From: Zobellella taiwanensis
Lineage (GTDB): Bacteria > Pseudomonadota > Gammaproteobacteria > Enterobacterales > Aeromonadaceae
Length of the DNA: 64,000 nt
Direction of reading: 5' to 3'
Assembly: GCF_003012795.1 (NCBI RefSeq)
Contig: NZ_PXYH01000002.1
Span: 124,001-188,000, forward strand
The position numbers and the translations under genes were made by a program. Position 1 is the stretch's first letter. Each line of letters opens with the position of its first letter. The notes under the pieces are model-generated. The model did not search any database. It was not told the origin of the DNA and was given only the letters and a program-made list of their open reading frames with translations. This document shows positions 54,023 to 63,898 of this stretch, in pieces.

Positions 54023-54066
54023 AAAAAGGGGTCGGAGTCATTTTTAAATTGACTCCGACCCCTTTT
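54023..54066. terminator. long palindromic terminator after pfkA (possible REP-type element)
   Basis: AAAAAGGGGTCGGAGTCA (54023-54040) is perfectly repeated as its complement TGACTCCGACCCCTTTTT (54049-54066) around an 8-nt AT-rich loop. The 18-bp stem with A and T flanks will terminate transcription in either direction. Its GGGGTCGGAGTCA core resembles hairpins found dispersed in gammaproteobacterial genomes near REP-associated transposases. Confidence 0.75.
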
Positions 54067-54154
54067 TAGGGGCAGTGACCTCGCTGCCTTCCCCCGCCGG
54101 TCGCCATTGGCCATAATGGCCGCCTTGCTCGCTGACCCAAGGCTTACGCCGGAT

Positions 54155-54880
54155 ATGATGGAATTCGACCCCCTGCTGCTGCTGTTCGCCGCTCTGGCCT
54201 GTTTTACCGGTGCCTATGTGCAGACCGCCATCGGCTTTGGCATGGCCATCATTGCCGCTCCCATCCTGTTTTATCTGGATCCGGCCCTGGTGCCCGGCCC
54301 CCTGGCCTTCGTGATCCTGATGATGTGCCTGATCAACGGCTGGCGGTTTCGCAAGGGGCTGGAAATCGGCCTGCTGGCCCCGGCCTTGCTGGCTCGTATT
54401 CCGGGCAGCCTGGTAGGGGTCTGGCTGCTGGGGGTGATGTCCCCGTCGTGGCTAGCCATCCTTATCGCCTTTACCATCATGCTGGGGGTGCTGGTGCGGC
54501 TGTGCAATCTGGCCCTGCCCACCAACGGCGCCACCCTGTCTCTGGGCGGCTTTTTGTCCGGCGTGATGGGCACCAGCACCACCATAGGCGGCCCCCCCAT
54601 GGTGCTGGTGCTGCACGGGGCCGACATGCACCGCATCCGCGCCAACCTGGCCGGTTTTTTCCTGATTTCCAGCCTGATGTCGGTGATTGCCCTGATCGGC
54701 GGCGGTTATTTTGGCCAGCCCCAGTTGCTGCAGTCCCTGCCCCTGGTGCCGGCGGCCCTGCTCGGCAACTGGCTGGCGGTGCACACCCTGCACCTGGTGT
54801 CCCGTCCGGTGATGCATTACGGCTCCCTCGGCCTGTGTACCCTGGCGGTGATCGGCATGCTGTTCAATACCCTGGCCTGA
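54155..54880 (+). CDS. TauE/SafE family sulfite exporter-type permease
   Basis: Inner-membrane permease of about 241 residues with seven to eight hydrophobic helices. The duplicated TauE motifs are visible: GAYVQTAIGFGMAIIAAPIL in helix 1 and GGFLSGVMGTSTTIGGPPMV in the second half. Family members export sulfite, sulfoacetate or other organosulfur anions, but most are of unknown specificity. Two adjacent ATGs (54155, 54158) can start it. It stands alone after the pfkA terminator. Confidence 0.85.
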   Translation: MMEFDPLLLLFAALACFTGAYVQTAIGFGMAIIAAPILFYLDPALVPGPLAFVILMMCLINGWRFRKGLEIGLLAPALLARIPGSLVGVWLLGVMSPSWLAILIAFTIMLGVLVRLCNLALPTNGATLSLGGFLSGVMGTSTTIGGPPMVLVLHGADMHRIRANLAGFFLISSLMSVIALIGGGYFGQPQLLQSLPLVPAALLGNWLAVHTLHLVSRPVMHYGSLGLCTLAVIGMLFNTLA

Positions 54881-54991
54881 ACGTCCGGGCATTAAGTGGC
54901 ATATGATAAGCACATTTTATTGTCCCCGATCAAACCCGCCCGGCTGCGCCCGCGTTATGCTGGCACCCTCATCAACCCAGAGGAGAAGACC

Positions 54992-55078
54992 ATGAGCGGA
55001 TGTTGCGGAGCCTGCGGCGGCCAGGACAAAGAACAGGAGCAGCAAAAACAGCAGGAACAGGAGCAGGCCGAGGAATAG
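54992..55078 (+). CDS. small Cys/Gln/Glu-rich protein (CCGxCGG motif)
   Basis: 28 residues: MSGCCGACGGQDKEQEQQKQ then QEQEQAEE, from the ATG at 54992 after AGAGGAG with ideal spacing. The N-terminal CCGACGG resembles the CCGSCS-type motif of tiny conserved gammaproteobacterial proteins, which could bind metal or form redox-active thiols; the tail is a charged Gln/Glu helix. The strong ribosome site argues that it is expressed. It converges on the diguanylate cyclase at 55085. Confidence 0.65.
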   Translation: MSGCCGACGGQDKEQEQQKQQEQEQAEE

Positions 55079-55084
55079 GGCCCT

Positions 55085-56809
55085 TCAGGAGCTGAGCGGC
55101 TGACCGGTGTTCAGCTCCCGTGCTGCGGCCGTCGCCCCGGCGGCCATTCTGGCGGCCTGCTCCCGCTGATCGCATACCCGGTTGCGGCCCAGCCGTTTGG
55201 CCAGGTACAGGGCGTCGTCCGCCCGCTTGAGCAAGGGATCCATGTCGTCGTCTTCGGCACGCCAGCCGGCGATCCCCATCGATACCGTTACCCCTATCCA
55301 TTGCCCGTCCCCCTGCCGGTAAGGCCGGCGCTGAATGATCTGGCGCAGCCGCTCGGCGGCCATGCGCGCTTCCTCCTCGCCGGTCTCCGGCAGCAGCAGC
55401 AGGAATTCCTCGCCGCCGATACGCGCCACCACGTCCATTTTGCGCAGGGTTTCTCGGCACAGGGCCGCTACGTGCATCAGCACCCGGTCGCCGGTGCCGT
55501 GACCATGGGTATCGTTGATCTGCTTGAACAGGTCGATATCGAGCATCACCAGGGAAAAAGGCGAGCCATAGCGCCCGGCCCGGGCCAGCTCCTGCTCCAG
55601 CAGGGCCATCATGTAGCGGCGGTTGTACAGGCCGGTCAGGAAGTCGGTGCGCACCTGCTTTTCCAGCTCCTGGTTGAGCCGGCGTACCAGTTGTTCGCTG
55701 CTGGCCCGGCGCAGGTTCTGCCCGGTCAGCAATACCAGCATCAGGGCCAGCAACGCCATCACGGCGCCGCCCCCGAGCAGCAGCCAGCGGTGCTCCCGCC
55801 ACAGGCTGGCCGGCTCGCCCAGAATACGGCTGCCTGCGGGCAGCTGTGCCCGGGTCAATTGCCAGCGGCCAAGTTGCCGCCAGTGGAACTGGGGTTCGCT
55901 CAGCGCCAGCCCGGCCAGCAGCGACGGGTCAAAGGGCCGCTCGCCCCTGAGCAACTGCGCCGCCAGGGTACCCATCTGGCGGCCGATATCGGCGGTGCGC
56001 AACACCACGCCGCCGAGCACGCCTTCATCCATATAGGCATCCAGGGTCACGAACAGGGGCTGACGCGCCAGGGACGACACCTGCAGGGCCACGTCCGCCG
56101 GAATAAAGCTGCGCCCGCTGAGATCGGAAAAATAGGGGGAATAGAGGATAAGGGCATCGTCGGGCTGGTTCCTTACCCGGGCCAGCATCTGCTCGTAGCC
56201 GAGCCGGTCGGTCAGCTCAGCCTCGAACGGCTGCGCCATCTGCTCCAGGGCCTGCTGCAGGGCATCGCGAACAGGCAGGAAGCGGTCGTTGGCGCCGGTG
56301 ATCACCAGCAGGCGCGAGCGCTCGGGAAAGAGCCTGCGCATGCTGGCCAGGGTGGCGGCGATGTCCGGCTGCCAGGGTACCGCCAGGGACGGATGCCGGC
56401 CCCGGACCAGGCCGGGCGGATGGGTCGGCGCCGTGCTCGCCAGCAGCGGTACTCCCGCAGGCACTATGGGGTATTGCTGGATAAAGTCGTAGGCCGGCTG
56501 GGTAATGGTGATCACCAGGCCAACCTCGCGTCCGGCCAGCTTGTGGCCAAGCTGGGCCGCCAGTGCCGGTATGTCGGCCCCCGGGCGCAGCAGATCGAGA
56601 TGCTCGACATAGATGCGCTCCAGCCCCACGCCATGTTCCGTCAGGGCGGCGACCGCGCCGCGGGTGATGTTGTCGGGAATGGGCACGCCGTACTGATGGC
56701 TGTTGAGCACCAGCACGCCGGCCGGCGTGGCCGCCCAGGCGGGCGACAGGATCAGCAGGCAAAGGCCGAGCAGCCGCATGACGATCCTGGTGCAATGGTG
56801 CTGAAGCAT
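55085..56809 (-). CDS. diguanylate cyclase with periplasmic ABC-substrate-binding-type sensor
   Basis: 574 residues. The signal peptide (about 11-27, MRLLGLCLLILSPAWA) leads to a periplasmic domain of about 300 residues of the ABC_sub_bind type (PF04392-like): VLVLNSHQYGVPIPDNITRG, VGLVITITQPAYDFI, LLVITGANDRFLPVRDAL and PLFVTLDAYMDEGVLGGVV. One transmembrane helix (about 343-365) precedes a GGDEF domain (from about 385) with RIGGEEFLLLLPE and an RKMD inhibitory site five residues before. The ATG at 56809 follows AGGGA. It senses an unknown periplasmic ligand and makes c-di-GMP. Confidence 0.88.
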   Translation of the reverse strand: MLQHHCTRIVMRLLGLCLLILSPAWAATPAGVLVLNSHQYGVPIPDNITRGAVAALTEHGVGLERIYVEHLDLLRPGADIPALAAQLGHKLAGREVGLVITITQPAYDFIQQYPIVPAGVPLLASTAPTHPPGLVRGRHPSLAVPWQPDIAATLASMRRLFPERSRLLVITGANDRFLPVRDALQQALEQMAQPFEAELTDRLGYEQMLARVRNQPDDALILYSPYFSDLSGRSFIPADVALQVSSLARQPLFVTLDAYMDEGVLGGVVLRTADIGRQMGTLAAQLLRGERPFDPSLLAGLALSEPQFHWRQLGRWQLTRAQLPAGSRILGEPASLWREHRWLLLGGGAVMALLALMLVLLTGQNLRRASSEQLVRRLNQELEKQVRTDFLTGLYNRRYMMALLEQELARAGRYGSPFSLVMLDIDLFKQINDTHGHGTGDRVLMHVAALCRETLRKMDVVARIGGEEFLLLLPETGEEEARMAAERLRQIIQRRPYRQGDGQWIGVTVSMGIAGWRAEDDDMDPLLKRADDALYLAKRLGRNRVCDQREQAARMAAGATAAARELNTGQPLSS

Positions 56810-57038
56810 AGGTTCCCTACCCGGTCGCGGTCCGAGCGGACCCCGCTTTCAAGGCTAGTCCATGGGCGCGCGACCTGCTAAACCGGCCGGCGTGGCCGCC
56901 CTGGGCAATCCATGCCGGTAGTATGGGTTATCATGATGTTAATCAAGACCTTGAACCAAGACCCTTTGATCTGTGGCATTGTTAAAAGGGGCGTAAAGTC
57001 CGATAATACCGGCCGCCATTCAACATTGCCGAGCGATC

Positions 57039-57620
57039 ATGTCTGAATATCTCCTGCTGTTTATCGGCACGGTGCTGGTCAATAACTTCGTGCTGGTCAA
57101 GTTCCTGGGGCTGTGTCCCTTTATGGGCGTGTCCGGCAAACTGGAAACCGCCATCGGCATGGGCCTGGCCACCACCTTTGTGCTGACCCTGGCGGCGGCC
57201 TGTTCCTACCTGGTCAACCAGTATATTCTGCTGCCCCTGGATCTGCTCTACCTGCGCACCCTGTCGTTTATCCTGGTGATTGCCGTGGTGGTGCAGTTCA
57301 CCGAAATGGTGGTGCACAAGACCAGCCCTTCCCTGTACCGGCTGCTCGGCATCTTTCTGCCGCTCATCACCACCAACTGCGCCGTGCTGGGGGTAGCCCT
57401 GCTCAACATCAACGAACAGCATAATTTCATGCAGAGCCTGGTGTACGGTTTTGGCGCCGCGCTCGGCTTTTCCCTGGTGCTGGTGCTGTTCGCCGCCATG
57501 CGCGAGCGGCTGGCCGGGGCCGATGTCCCCGCGCCCTTCAGGGGCGCGGCCCTGGCCATGATCACCGCCGGCCTGATGTCGCTGGCCTTCATGGGTTTCA
57601 CCGGACTGGTTAAGTTGTAA
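57039..57620 (+). CDS. rnfA: Rnf/Rsx electron transport complex subunit A
   Basis: Integral membrane subunit of the ion-translocating NADH:ferredoxin oxidoreductase (Rnf), called RsxA in E. coli, where the complex also keeps SoxR reduced. It has 193 residues (E. coli 193) and six helices. The conserved [20 protein letters not shown] and [17 protein letters not shown] carry the cysteines that coordinate the intramembrane iron-sulfur cluster with RnfE. First gene of rnfABCDGE-nth. Confidence 0.97.
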   Translation: MSEYLLLFIGTVLVNNFVLVKFLGLCPFMGVSGKLETAIGMGLATTFVLTLAAACSYLVNQYILLPLDLLYLRTLSFILVIAVVVQFTEMVVHKTSPSLYRLLGIFLPLITTNCAVLGVALLNINEQHNFMQSLVYGFGAALGFSLVLVLFAAMRERLAGADVPAPFRGAALAMITAGLMSLAFMGFTGLVKL

Positions 57621-57622
57621 CG

Positions 57623-58180
57623 ATGACTCATATTCTTATCGCCGTTGCCGTCCTGGCGCTGCTGGCGCTGCTGTTCGGCCTGCTGCTGGGCTTTGCCGCC
57701 GTGCGCTTTCGGGTCGAATCCGATCCCATCGTCGACCAGCTCGACGAGCTGCTGCCGCAAACCCAGTGCGGCCAGTGCGGCTATCCGGGCTGCCGTCCCT
57801 ATGCCGAGGCCGTGGCCAACGGCGACGACATCAACAAATGCGTGCCCGGCGGCGAGGCCACCATGCGCAAGATTGCCGACCTTATGGGGGTCGAGCCCCA
57901 GTCCATGGGCGAGGCCGCCGCCGAGCCGGAGAAGCGGGTCGCCTTTATCCACGAGGACATGTGCATCGGCTGCACCAAGTGCATCCAGGCCTGTCCGGTG
58001 GATGCCATCGTCGGGGCCACCAAGGCGCTGCATACCGTGCTCAGGGACGAGTGCACCGGTTGTGACCTCTGTGTCGACCCCTGCCCCACCGACTGTATCG
58101 AGATGATCCCGGTGCCGGTGACCACCGACAACTGGAAATGGCAGCTCAATGCCATCCCCATCAAGCAGGTAGAACACTAA
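57623..58180 (+). CDS. rnfB: Rnf/Rsx electron transport complex subunit B (ferredoxin)
   Basis: 185-residue membrane-anchored iron-sulfur protein. One N-terminal helix (about 4-27) precedes the 4Fe-4S domain [17 protein letters not shown]...CVPGG, and two ferredoxin motifs follow: [12 protein letters not shown] and [12 protein letters not shown]. It passes electrons between ferredoxin and the membrane part of the complex. It starts 2 bp after rnfA. Confidence 0.97.
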   Translation: MTHILIAVAVLALLALLFGLLLGFAAVRFRVESDPIVDQLDELLPQTQCGQCGYPGCRPYAEAVANGDDINKCVPGGEATMRKIADLMGVEPQSMGEAAAEPEKRVAFIHEDMCIGCTKCIQACPVDAIVGATKALHTVLRDECTGCDLCVDPCPTDCIEMIPVPVTTDNWKWQLNAIPIKQVEH

Positions 58181-58181
58181 G

Positions 58182-60242
58182 ATGTCGCTGTTTCACGACC
58201 TGAGCACAGGCAAGCTGCACCGCTTTCATGGCGGTATCCATCCGCCCGGGCGCAAGGCGCCCGCCAACCAGTCGCCCCTGGTCGACGCAGGCCTGCCGCC
58301 GGAGCTGGTGCTGCAGGTGCGCCAGCATATCGGCCAGCCGGCCCGGCTGCGGGTGGCGGTGGGCGACCGGATACTGAAGGGCGCGCCGCTCACCGAATCG
58401 CTCAATCCCATGATGATCCCCGTGCACGCACCGACCTCGGGCACTGTGGTGGCCATCGAGGACAGGCCCCTGTGCCATCCTTCGGGGCTGGAAGGACAGT
58501 GCGTGGTGCTGCGTCCGGACGGCGAGGACCGCTGGCGGCCACGCTACCCCATGGCGGACTACCGGGCGCTGGCCCGGGATGTGCTGCTTGAACGCATCCA
58601 CGAGGCGGGCATCACCGGCCTCGGCGGCGCCGGTTTTCCCTCCCATGTGAAGCTGCGCCCGCGCAAAAAAGCGATGGACACCCTGATCATCAACGGCGTG
58701 GAATGTGAGCCCTATATCAGCGCCGACGATCTGCTGATGCGCGAGCATGCCGCCGAGATCCTCCAGGGTGTCGCCATACTGCGCCATATTGTGCAGCCCC
58801 AGGTCACTGTGCTGGCGGTGGAGGACAACAAGCCCGAGGCCCTGGCGGCCCTGCGTGAGGCGAACGACGACGAAAGCCTGCTGGTGGTCGCGGTGCCCAC
58901 CAAGTACCCGTCCGGCGGTGAACGGCAACTGATTGAAATCCTCACCGGCCGCCAGGTACCGCGCAACGGCCTGCCCGCCGACATCGGCATAGTGGTGCAA
59001 AACGTGGGCACCGCCTTCGCGGTCAAGCGGGCCGTGATCGACGACGAACCCCTTATCCGCCGGGTGGTGACCCTGGCCGGCGACGCCTTTGCCCGGCCCG
59101 GCAATGCCTGGGTGCACATAGGCACCCCGGTGCGCTATCTGCTCGAGCGTTTCGGACTCATCCCGGAGCCGGAGCAGCGCATCATCATGGGTGGCCCCAT
59201 GATGGGCTTTACCCTGCACACCGCCGCGGCCCCCATCATCAAGGGCAGCAACTGCCTGCTGGCACCGACTGCCCGGGAACTGCCCGAGCCCGCCGCCGAA
59301 CAGGCCTGCATCCGCTGCAGCCAGTGCGCCGATGCCTGCCCCGCCAGCCTGCTGCCCCAGCAGTTATACTGGTATGCCCGGGCCGGGGATCACGATCAGC
59401 TGGATCGCCATCACCTGTTCGACTGCATCGAATGCGGTGCCTGTGCCTATGTCTGCCCCAGCCATATTCCGCTGGTGCAATATTACCGGGTGGCCAAGGC
59501 GGATATCCGCCAGGCCCAGCGGGACACCGAGCAGGCGGAACGGGCCAAACAACGCTTCGAGGCGCGCCAGGCCCGGCTGGAGCGGGAAAAGGCCGAGCGC
59601 CAGGCCCGCCAGGAAAAGGCCGCCGCCGAACGCAAGGCCCGCATGGCCGAGCAGGTGGCCGCCGGTGGCGAAGATCCGGTGGCTGCGGCGCTGGCCCGGG
59701 TCAAGGCCCGCCGCCAGGACAGCGAACAGCCGGACATGGCTGCCGCCCGGGCCGCCCGCAAGGAAGAGGCCCGCCGCAATCGGGAGCAAAAAGCCCTGCA
59801 GGCCGAACAGGCGAGCCCGACCGCCCCCGTCGCCGACGACAAGCAGGCCGCCGTGGCCGCCGCCATTGCCCGCGCCAAGGCCCGCAAGGTCGAGCAGCAG
59901 GGTGACGCCGCCCCGGCAGCGGAACCCTCCGCCGACCACAAAAAAGCCGCCGTGGCCGCCGCCATTGCCCGCGCCAAGGCCCGCAAGGCCGAGCAGCAGG
60001 GTGACGCCGCCCCGGCAGCGGAACCCTCCGCCGACCACAAAAAAGCCGCCGTGGCCGCCGCCATTGCCCGCGCCAAGGCCCGCAAGGTCGAGCAGGCAAG
60101 CCCGCCTGCGTCGGCCGCGGACGGCAATACCGGTCCCGCGCCGGACGATGCCCGCCAGGCCGCCATCCGGGCGGCCGTGGCCCGCGCCAAGGCGCGCAAG
60201 GCAGCCGCTTCTTCTCAATCTGACCCGGAAGACGAGTCCTGA
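58182..60242 (+). CDS. rnfC: Rnf/Rsx electron transport complex subunit C, with repetitive Ala/Lys-rich tail
   Basis: 686 residues. The soluble NADH/FMN-binding subunit (about 1-370) resembles NuoF and shows [13 protein letters not shown] and [14 protein letters not shown]. Two 4Fe-4S motifs follow, [12 protein letters not shown] (about 371) and [12 protein letters not shown] (about 410). From about 450 the protein is a charged coiled coil, then a series of [14 protein letters not shown]-type repeats. As in other gammaproteobacteria, this tail varies in length; here it includes two almost identical 33-residue units. rnfD starts at its stop codon. Confidence 0.96.
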   Translation: MSLFHDLSTGKLHRFHGGIHPPGRKAPANQSPLVDAGLPPELVLQVRQHIGQPARLRVAVGDRILKGAPLTESLNPMMIPVHAPTSGTVVAIEDRPLCHPSGLEGQCVVLRPDGEDRWRPRYPMADYRALARDVLLERIHEAGITGLGGAGFPSHVKLRPRKKAMDTLIINGVECEPYISADDLLMREHAAEILQGVAILRHIVQPQVTVLAVEDNKPEALAALREANDDESLLVVAVPTKYPSGGERQLIEILTGRQVPRNGLPADIGIVVQNVGTAFAVKRAVIDDEPLIRRVVTLAGDAFARPGNAWVHIGTPVRYLLERFGLIPEPEQRIIMGGPMMGFTLHTAAAPIIKGSNCLLAPTARELPEPAAEQACIRCSQCADACPASLLPQQLYWYARAGDHDQLDRHHLFDCIECGACAYVCPSHIPLVQYYRVAKADIRQAQRDTEQAERAKQRFEARQARLEREKAERQARQEKAAAERKARMAEQVAAGGEDPVAAALARVKARRQDSEQPDMAAARAARKEEARRNREQKALQAEQASPTAPVADDKQAAVAAAIARAKARKVEQQGDAAPAAEPSADHKKAAVAAAIARAKARKAEQQGDAAPAAEPSADHKKAAVAAAIARAKARKVEQASPPASAADGNTGPAPDDARQAAIRAAVARAKARKAAASSQSDPEDES
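59892..60090 (+). repeat. 99-bp tandem repeat inside rnfC
   Basis: Two consecutive 99-bp units (59892-59990, 59991 on) encode [20 protein letters not shown] followed by [12 protein letters not shown] plus a variable V/A, differing by about one codon. Three more diverged AAxxAAxARxKARK copies surround them. In-frame unit length means copy number can change without loss of the gene. Confidence 0.85.
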
Positions 60243-61291
60243 TGGATTTCAATATCAGCAGTTCACCCCATGATCGCACCCCCATGAGCACCGCCGTGCT
60301 GATGCGCCGGGTCTGTTACTGCCTGCTGCCCGGCATTGCCGCCCAGTGGTGGTTTTTTGGCTGGGGCAGCCTGGTGCAGATGGCGCTGGCGGTGGTTACC
60401 GCTTACGGGGCCGAGGCGCTGGTGTTGCGCCTGCGCGGACGCTCCCTCGCCTCCCTGGGCGACGGCTCGGCCCTGCTCACCGCGCTGTTGATAGGGCTGG
60501 CCATTCCGCCCCTGGCGCCCTGGTGGCTGGTGGTGATCGGCACCGCTTTTGCCATCATCGTCGCCAAGCAGTTGTACGGCGGCCTGGGGCAAAACCTGTT
60601 CAACCCCGCCATGGTGGCCTATGTGCTGCTGCTGGTGTCCTTTCCGCTGCACATGACCAGCTGGCTTCCGCCCCTGTCGCTGCAGCCCTATCCGGCCACC
60701 CTGGCAGACAGCCTGTCGGCCATTTTTACCGGCTTTACCCTGGACGGTTTCAGCCCGCACCAGTTGCGCGAGCTGGCCGACGGCAGCACCATGGCGACCC
60801 CCCTGGATACCCTGAAAACCGGCTTCGGCCAGGGCCGTACCGCCGCCGAAATCCAGGCCTCGCCGGTGTTCGGCGGGCTCGCCGGCGTGGGCTGGCAGTG
60901 GGTCAACCTGGCCTACCTGGCGGGCGGCCTGGCGCTGCTGCGCCTGCGCCTGATCAGTTGGCCCATTCCCCTGGCCGTCCTCGCCAGCCTGTTCCTGTTC
61001 AGCCTGCTCGGCTGGCTGGTATCGCCGGATACCACCGTCGCCCCGCCGGCGCACCTGCTGTCCGGCGCCACCATGCTGGGTGCCTTTTTTATCGCCACCG
61101 ACCCGGTGTCGGCCGCCACCACGGTGCGTGGCCGCCTGGTCTACGGTACCCTGATCGGCCTGCTGGTTTACCTGATCCGCACCTTCGGCGGCTACCCGGA
61201 CGCCATCGCCTTCGCGGTGCTGCTGGCCAACATGACGGTGCCGATGATCGACAGCCTGACCCGGCCCAAAACCTACGGGGAGCCACGCTGA
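60242..61291 (+). CDS. rnfD: Rnf/Rsx electron transport complex subunit D
   Basis: Integral membrane flavoprotein of 349 residues (E. coli 352) related to NqrB. Ten or so hydrophobic helices are visible. The covalent-FMN attachment motif SGATML lies near residue 278 ([20 protein letters not shown]). [15 protein letters not shown] is also family-typical. Its ATG overlaps the rnfC stop by one base, and its TGA shares its last base with the rnfG ATG. Confidence 0.96.
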   Translation: MDFNISSSPHDRTPMSTAVLMRRVCYCLLPGIAAQWWFFGWGSLVQMALAVVTAYGAEALVLRLRGRSLASLGDGSALLTALLIGLAIPPLAPWWLVVIGTAFAIIVAKQLYGGLGQNLFNPAMVAYVLLLVSFPLHMTSWLPPLSLQPYPATLADSLSAIFTGFTLDGFSPHQLRELADGSTMATPLDTLKTGFGQGRTAAEIQASPVFGGLAGVGWQWVNLAYLAGGLALLRLRLISWPIPLAVLASLFLFSLLGWLVSPDTTVAPPAHLLSGATMLGAFFIATDPVSAATTVRGRLVYGTLIGLLVYLIRTFGGYPDAIAFAVLLANMTVPMIDSLTRPKTYGEPR

Positions 61292-61923
61292 TGCTGGAGA
61301 TGATGCGTAAAAACGGCCTGGTGCTGGCCGCCTTTGCCCTGGTATGCACTGCCCTGGTGGCCTTCACCAACCGGCTGACCCGGGATACCATCGTCGCACA
61401 GGAGCAGGCCCAGCTGCTGCGGGTGCTGAACGAGCTGCTGCCCGCCGAGACCCATGACGAGCCGCTGTTTGAGCATTGTGTGCTGCTCTCCAGTCCCGAC
61501 TACCTGGGCAGCCACACCCCCTTGCCGGTGTTTACCGCGGTCAAGGACGGCGAGGTGCGCGGCCGCGCCATCGAGACCATCGCCCCCGATGGTTACAGCG
61601 GCGAGATCAAGCTGGTGGTGGGCGTCACTGCCGACGGCAGCCTGTCCGGAGTGCGGGTGCTCAACCACAATGAAACCCCGGGGCTGGGCGACAAGATAGA
61701 GCTGAAAAAATCCGACTGGATGCTGCGCTTTGATGGCCAGCGGCTCGAGGGCGCGGACGATCCGCGCTGGGCGGTACGCCCCGACGGCGGCCAGTTCGAC
61801 GCCTTCACCGGTGCCACCATCACGCCCCGGGCCGTGGTGGGCGCGGTCCGTAAGGTGCTGCTGCTGGTCAACGAACAGCCCGGCCTGCTGCAACAGGCCC
61901 CCGCCTGTGGAGAATCGCTGTGA
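61291..61923 (+). CDS. rnfG: Rnf/Rsx electron transport complex subunit G
   Basis: 210 residues. One N-terminal transmembrane helix (about 8-26, [17 protein letters not shown]) is followed by a periplasmic FMN-binding domain. The covalent flavinylation motif is [11 protein letters not shown] (Thr near residue 176), with the preceding [11 protein letters not shown] typical of RnfG/NqrC. The ATG at 61291 uses the last base of the rnfD stop. Confidence 0.96.
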   Translation: MLEMMRKNGLVLAAFALVCTALVAFTNRLTRDTIVAQEQAQLLRVLNELLPAETHDEPLFEHCVLLSSPDYLGSHTPLPVFTAVKDGEVRGRAIETIAPDGYSGEIKLVVGVTADGSLSGVRVLNHNETPGLGDKIELKKSDWMLRFDGQRLEGADDPRWAVRPDGGQFDAFTGATITPRAVVGAVRKVLLLVNEQPGLLQQAPACGESL

Positions 61924-62615
61924 ACGAACAATACAAGGACATCATCCGCCAGGGGCTGTGGGCCAACAACCCGGCCCTGGTACAAATCCTCGGCCTGTGC
62001 CCGGTACTGGCGGTCACCAACACCCTGACCAACGCCATGGGCCTGGGGCTGGCCACCCTGCTGGTACTGGTGGGCTCCAACGTCAGCGTATCACTGGTGC
62101 GCCGCTGGGTGCCCAACGAAGTGCGCATCCCCATCTATGTGATGATCATCGCCAGCCTGGTGACCTGTGTACAGCTGCTGATGAATGCCTACACCTATGG
62201 CCTGTACCAGTCGCTGGGCATCTTTATTCCGCTTATCGTCACCAACTGCGTGATCATCGGCCGGGCCGAGGCCTTCGCCTCCAAAAACAGCGCGCCCCTG
62301 GCCGCCCTGGACGGCCTGATGATGGGCCTGGGCTTTACCGCCGTGCTGCTGGTGCTGGGCGGCCTGCGCGAGCTGCTGGGCATGGGCACCCTGTTCGACG
62401 GCGCCGAGCTGCTGCTGGGCGACTGGGCGGCGGGGCTGCGCATGGATGTGCTGCACCTGGACAACGGCTTTTTGCTGGCGATACTGCCGCCCGGCGCCTT
62501 TATTGGCCTGGGGTTGCTGGTCGCCGCCAAGAACTGGCTTGACGGACGGCGTGCGGCCCGCCGCGCTCCGGTGCCCAAGGCCGATATCCCCAGAGCAAGG
62601 GTCACCTCATTATGA
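61920..62615 (+). CDS. rnfE: Rnf/Rsx electron transport complex subunit E
   Basis: 231-residue integral membrane subunit (E. coli 231), homologous to RnfA and NqrD. The conserved [22 protein letters not shown] and [19 protein letters not shown] hold the paired cysteines for the intramembrane cluster. It starts with GTG at 61920, overlapping the rnfG stop (GTGA), and its stop overlaps the nth start by 4 bp. Confidence 0.97.
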   Translation: MNEQYKDIIRQGLWANNPALVQILGLCPVLAVTNTLTNAMGLGLATLLVLVGSNVSVSLVRRWVPNEVRIPIYVMIIASLVTCVQLLMNAYTYGLYQSLGIFIPLIVTNCVIIGRAEAFASKNSAPLAALDGLMMGLGFTAVLLVLGGLRELLGMGTLFDGAELLLGDWAAGLRMDVLHLDNGFLLAILPPGAFIGLGLLVAAKNWLDGRRAARRAPVPKADIPRARVTSL

Positions 62616-63253
62616 ACAAGGACAAGCGCCGCGAAATCCTGGAGCGGCTGCGGGCGGAAAACCCCCACCCCACCACCGAGCTGAACTACAGCAACCCGTT
62701 CGAGCTGCTGATCGCCGTGCTGCTGTCGGCCCAGGCCACCGACGTCAGCGTCAACAAGGCCACCAAGGGCCTGTTTGCCGCCGGCCCCACCCCTGCCGCC
62801 ATGCTGGCGTTGGGTGTGGACGGGGTAAAAGAGCACATCAAGACCATAGGCCTGTTCAATTCCAAGGCCGAGAACGTGATCAAAACCTGCGCCATCCTGC
62901 TCGAGCAACATGGCGGCGAGGTGCCGCAAGACCGTGCCGCCCTGGAGGCCCTGCCCGGGGTGGGCCGCAAGACCGCCAACGTGGTGCTCAACACCGCCTT
63001 CGGCTGGCCCACCATAGCGGTGGACACCCATATTTTCCGGCTGGCCAACCGCACCCGCTTTGCGCCGGGAAAAAATGTGGACGAGGTGGAGCAGAAGCTG
63101 CTGAAATGGGTGCCGGCGGAGTTCAAGCTGGACGTGCACCACTGGTTCATCCTCCACGGCCGTTATGTCTGCACCGCCCGCAAGCCCCGCTGCGGGGCCT
63201 GTGTGATCGAGGATTTATGCGAATTCAAGGACAAGCAATACCCGGATAACTGA
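62612..63253 (+). CDS. nth: endonuclease III
   Basis: DNA glycosylase/AP lyase for oxidised pyrimidines in base excision repair; 213 residues (E. coli 211). The helix-hairpin-helix [14 protein letters not shown] includes the catalytic Lys, [11 protein letters not shown] supplies the catalytic Asp, and the C-terminal cysteines C-X6-C-X2-C-X5-C (around [17 protein letters not shown]) bind the 4Fe-4S cluster. It is translationally coupled to rnfE by an ATGA overlap, the same rnf-nth linkage as in E. coli. Confidence 0.97.
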   Translation: MNKDKRREILERLRAENPHPTTELNYSNPFELLIAVLLSAQATDVSVNKATKGLFAAGPTPAAMLALGVDGVKEHIKTIGLFNSKAENVIKTCAILLEQHGGEVPQDRAALEALPGVGRKTANVVLNTAFGWPTIAVDTHIFRLANRTRFAPGKNVDEVEQKLLKWVPAEFKLDVHHWFILHGRYVCTARKPRCGACVIEDLCEFKDKQYPDN

Positions 63254-63331
63254 GCGGGAGCGCCGCTCCGGCCGCCATCATCAACAAGGGATGTTTTCCT
63301 TTACCATCAATACATACTGGGAGTGTCAAAC

Positions 63332-63739
63332 ATGCGTATTCTGCATACCATGCTGAGAGTGGGTAACCTGGACAGGTCCGTCGATTTTTACACCAAGGTC
63401 ATGGGCATGAAACTGCTGCGTACCAGTGAAAACCCGGAATACCAGTACACCCTGGCCTTCGTCGGCTACGGCGAGGAAAAGGACGAGGCGGTGCTGGAGC
63501 TGACCTACAACTGGGGCACGGAGCAGTACGACCTGGGCAATGCCTATGGCCATATCGCCATCGAGGCCGAAGACATCTACGGCATGTGCGAGCAGATCCG
63601 CGCCGCCGGCGGCAAGGTGACCCGGGAGCCGGGCCCGGTCAAGGGCGGCACCACGGTGATCGCCTTTGTGGAGGATCCGGACGGCTACAAGATTGAGCTG
63701 ATCGCCAAAAAGGATGCCGGCAAGGGCCTGGGGGACTAA
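63332..63739 (+). CDS. gloA: lactoylglutathione lyase (glyoxalase I)
   Basis: Metal enzyme converting the methylglyoxal-glutathione hemithioacetal to S-lactoylglutathione. It has 135 residues, the same as E. coli GloA, and is highly similar: [41 protein letters not shown] and [20 protein letters not shown]. The metal ligands His5, Glu56 ([10 protein letters not shown]), His74 (YGHIAIE) and Glu122 (YKIELI) are present. The ATG at 63332 follows GGGAG. Confidence 0.97.
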   Translation: MRILHTMLRVGNLDRSVDFYTKVMGMKLLRTSENPEYQYTLAFVGYGEEKDEAVLELTYNWGTEQYDLGNAYGHIAIEAEDIYGMCEQIRAAGGKVTREPGPVKGGTTVIAFVEDPDGYKIELIAKKDAGKGLGD

Positions 63740-63898
63740 CCCCCGGCTTTCAGCCGAGCGCGGGGCCTGCCGGCACAATGCCGTGCCTGCAGGCCTGTGT
63801 ATTATCATTCCGGCCCCGGGCCGGAATCCATGTGAAAGATTTCTACAGACCCGGCGCTGAACGCACCATCCCCACCGCTTACCGCGCTTGGCAGGGGA

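Noticed and set aside
56930-57000. FNR/ArcA-like half sites before rnfA
   Set aside because: TTGAT and ATCA-like half sites are present but none forms a proper TTGAT-N4-ATCAA palindrome.
63808-63826. Palindrome TTCCGGCCCCGGGCCGGAA after gloA as a terminator
   Set aside because: The stem is good but no T run follows on either strand, so rho-independent termination is not supported.
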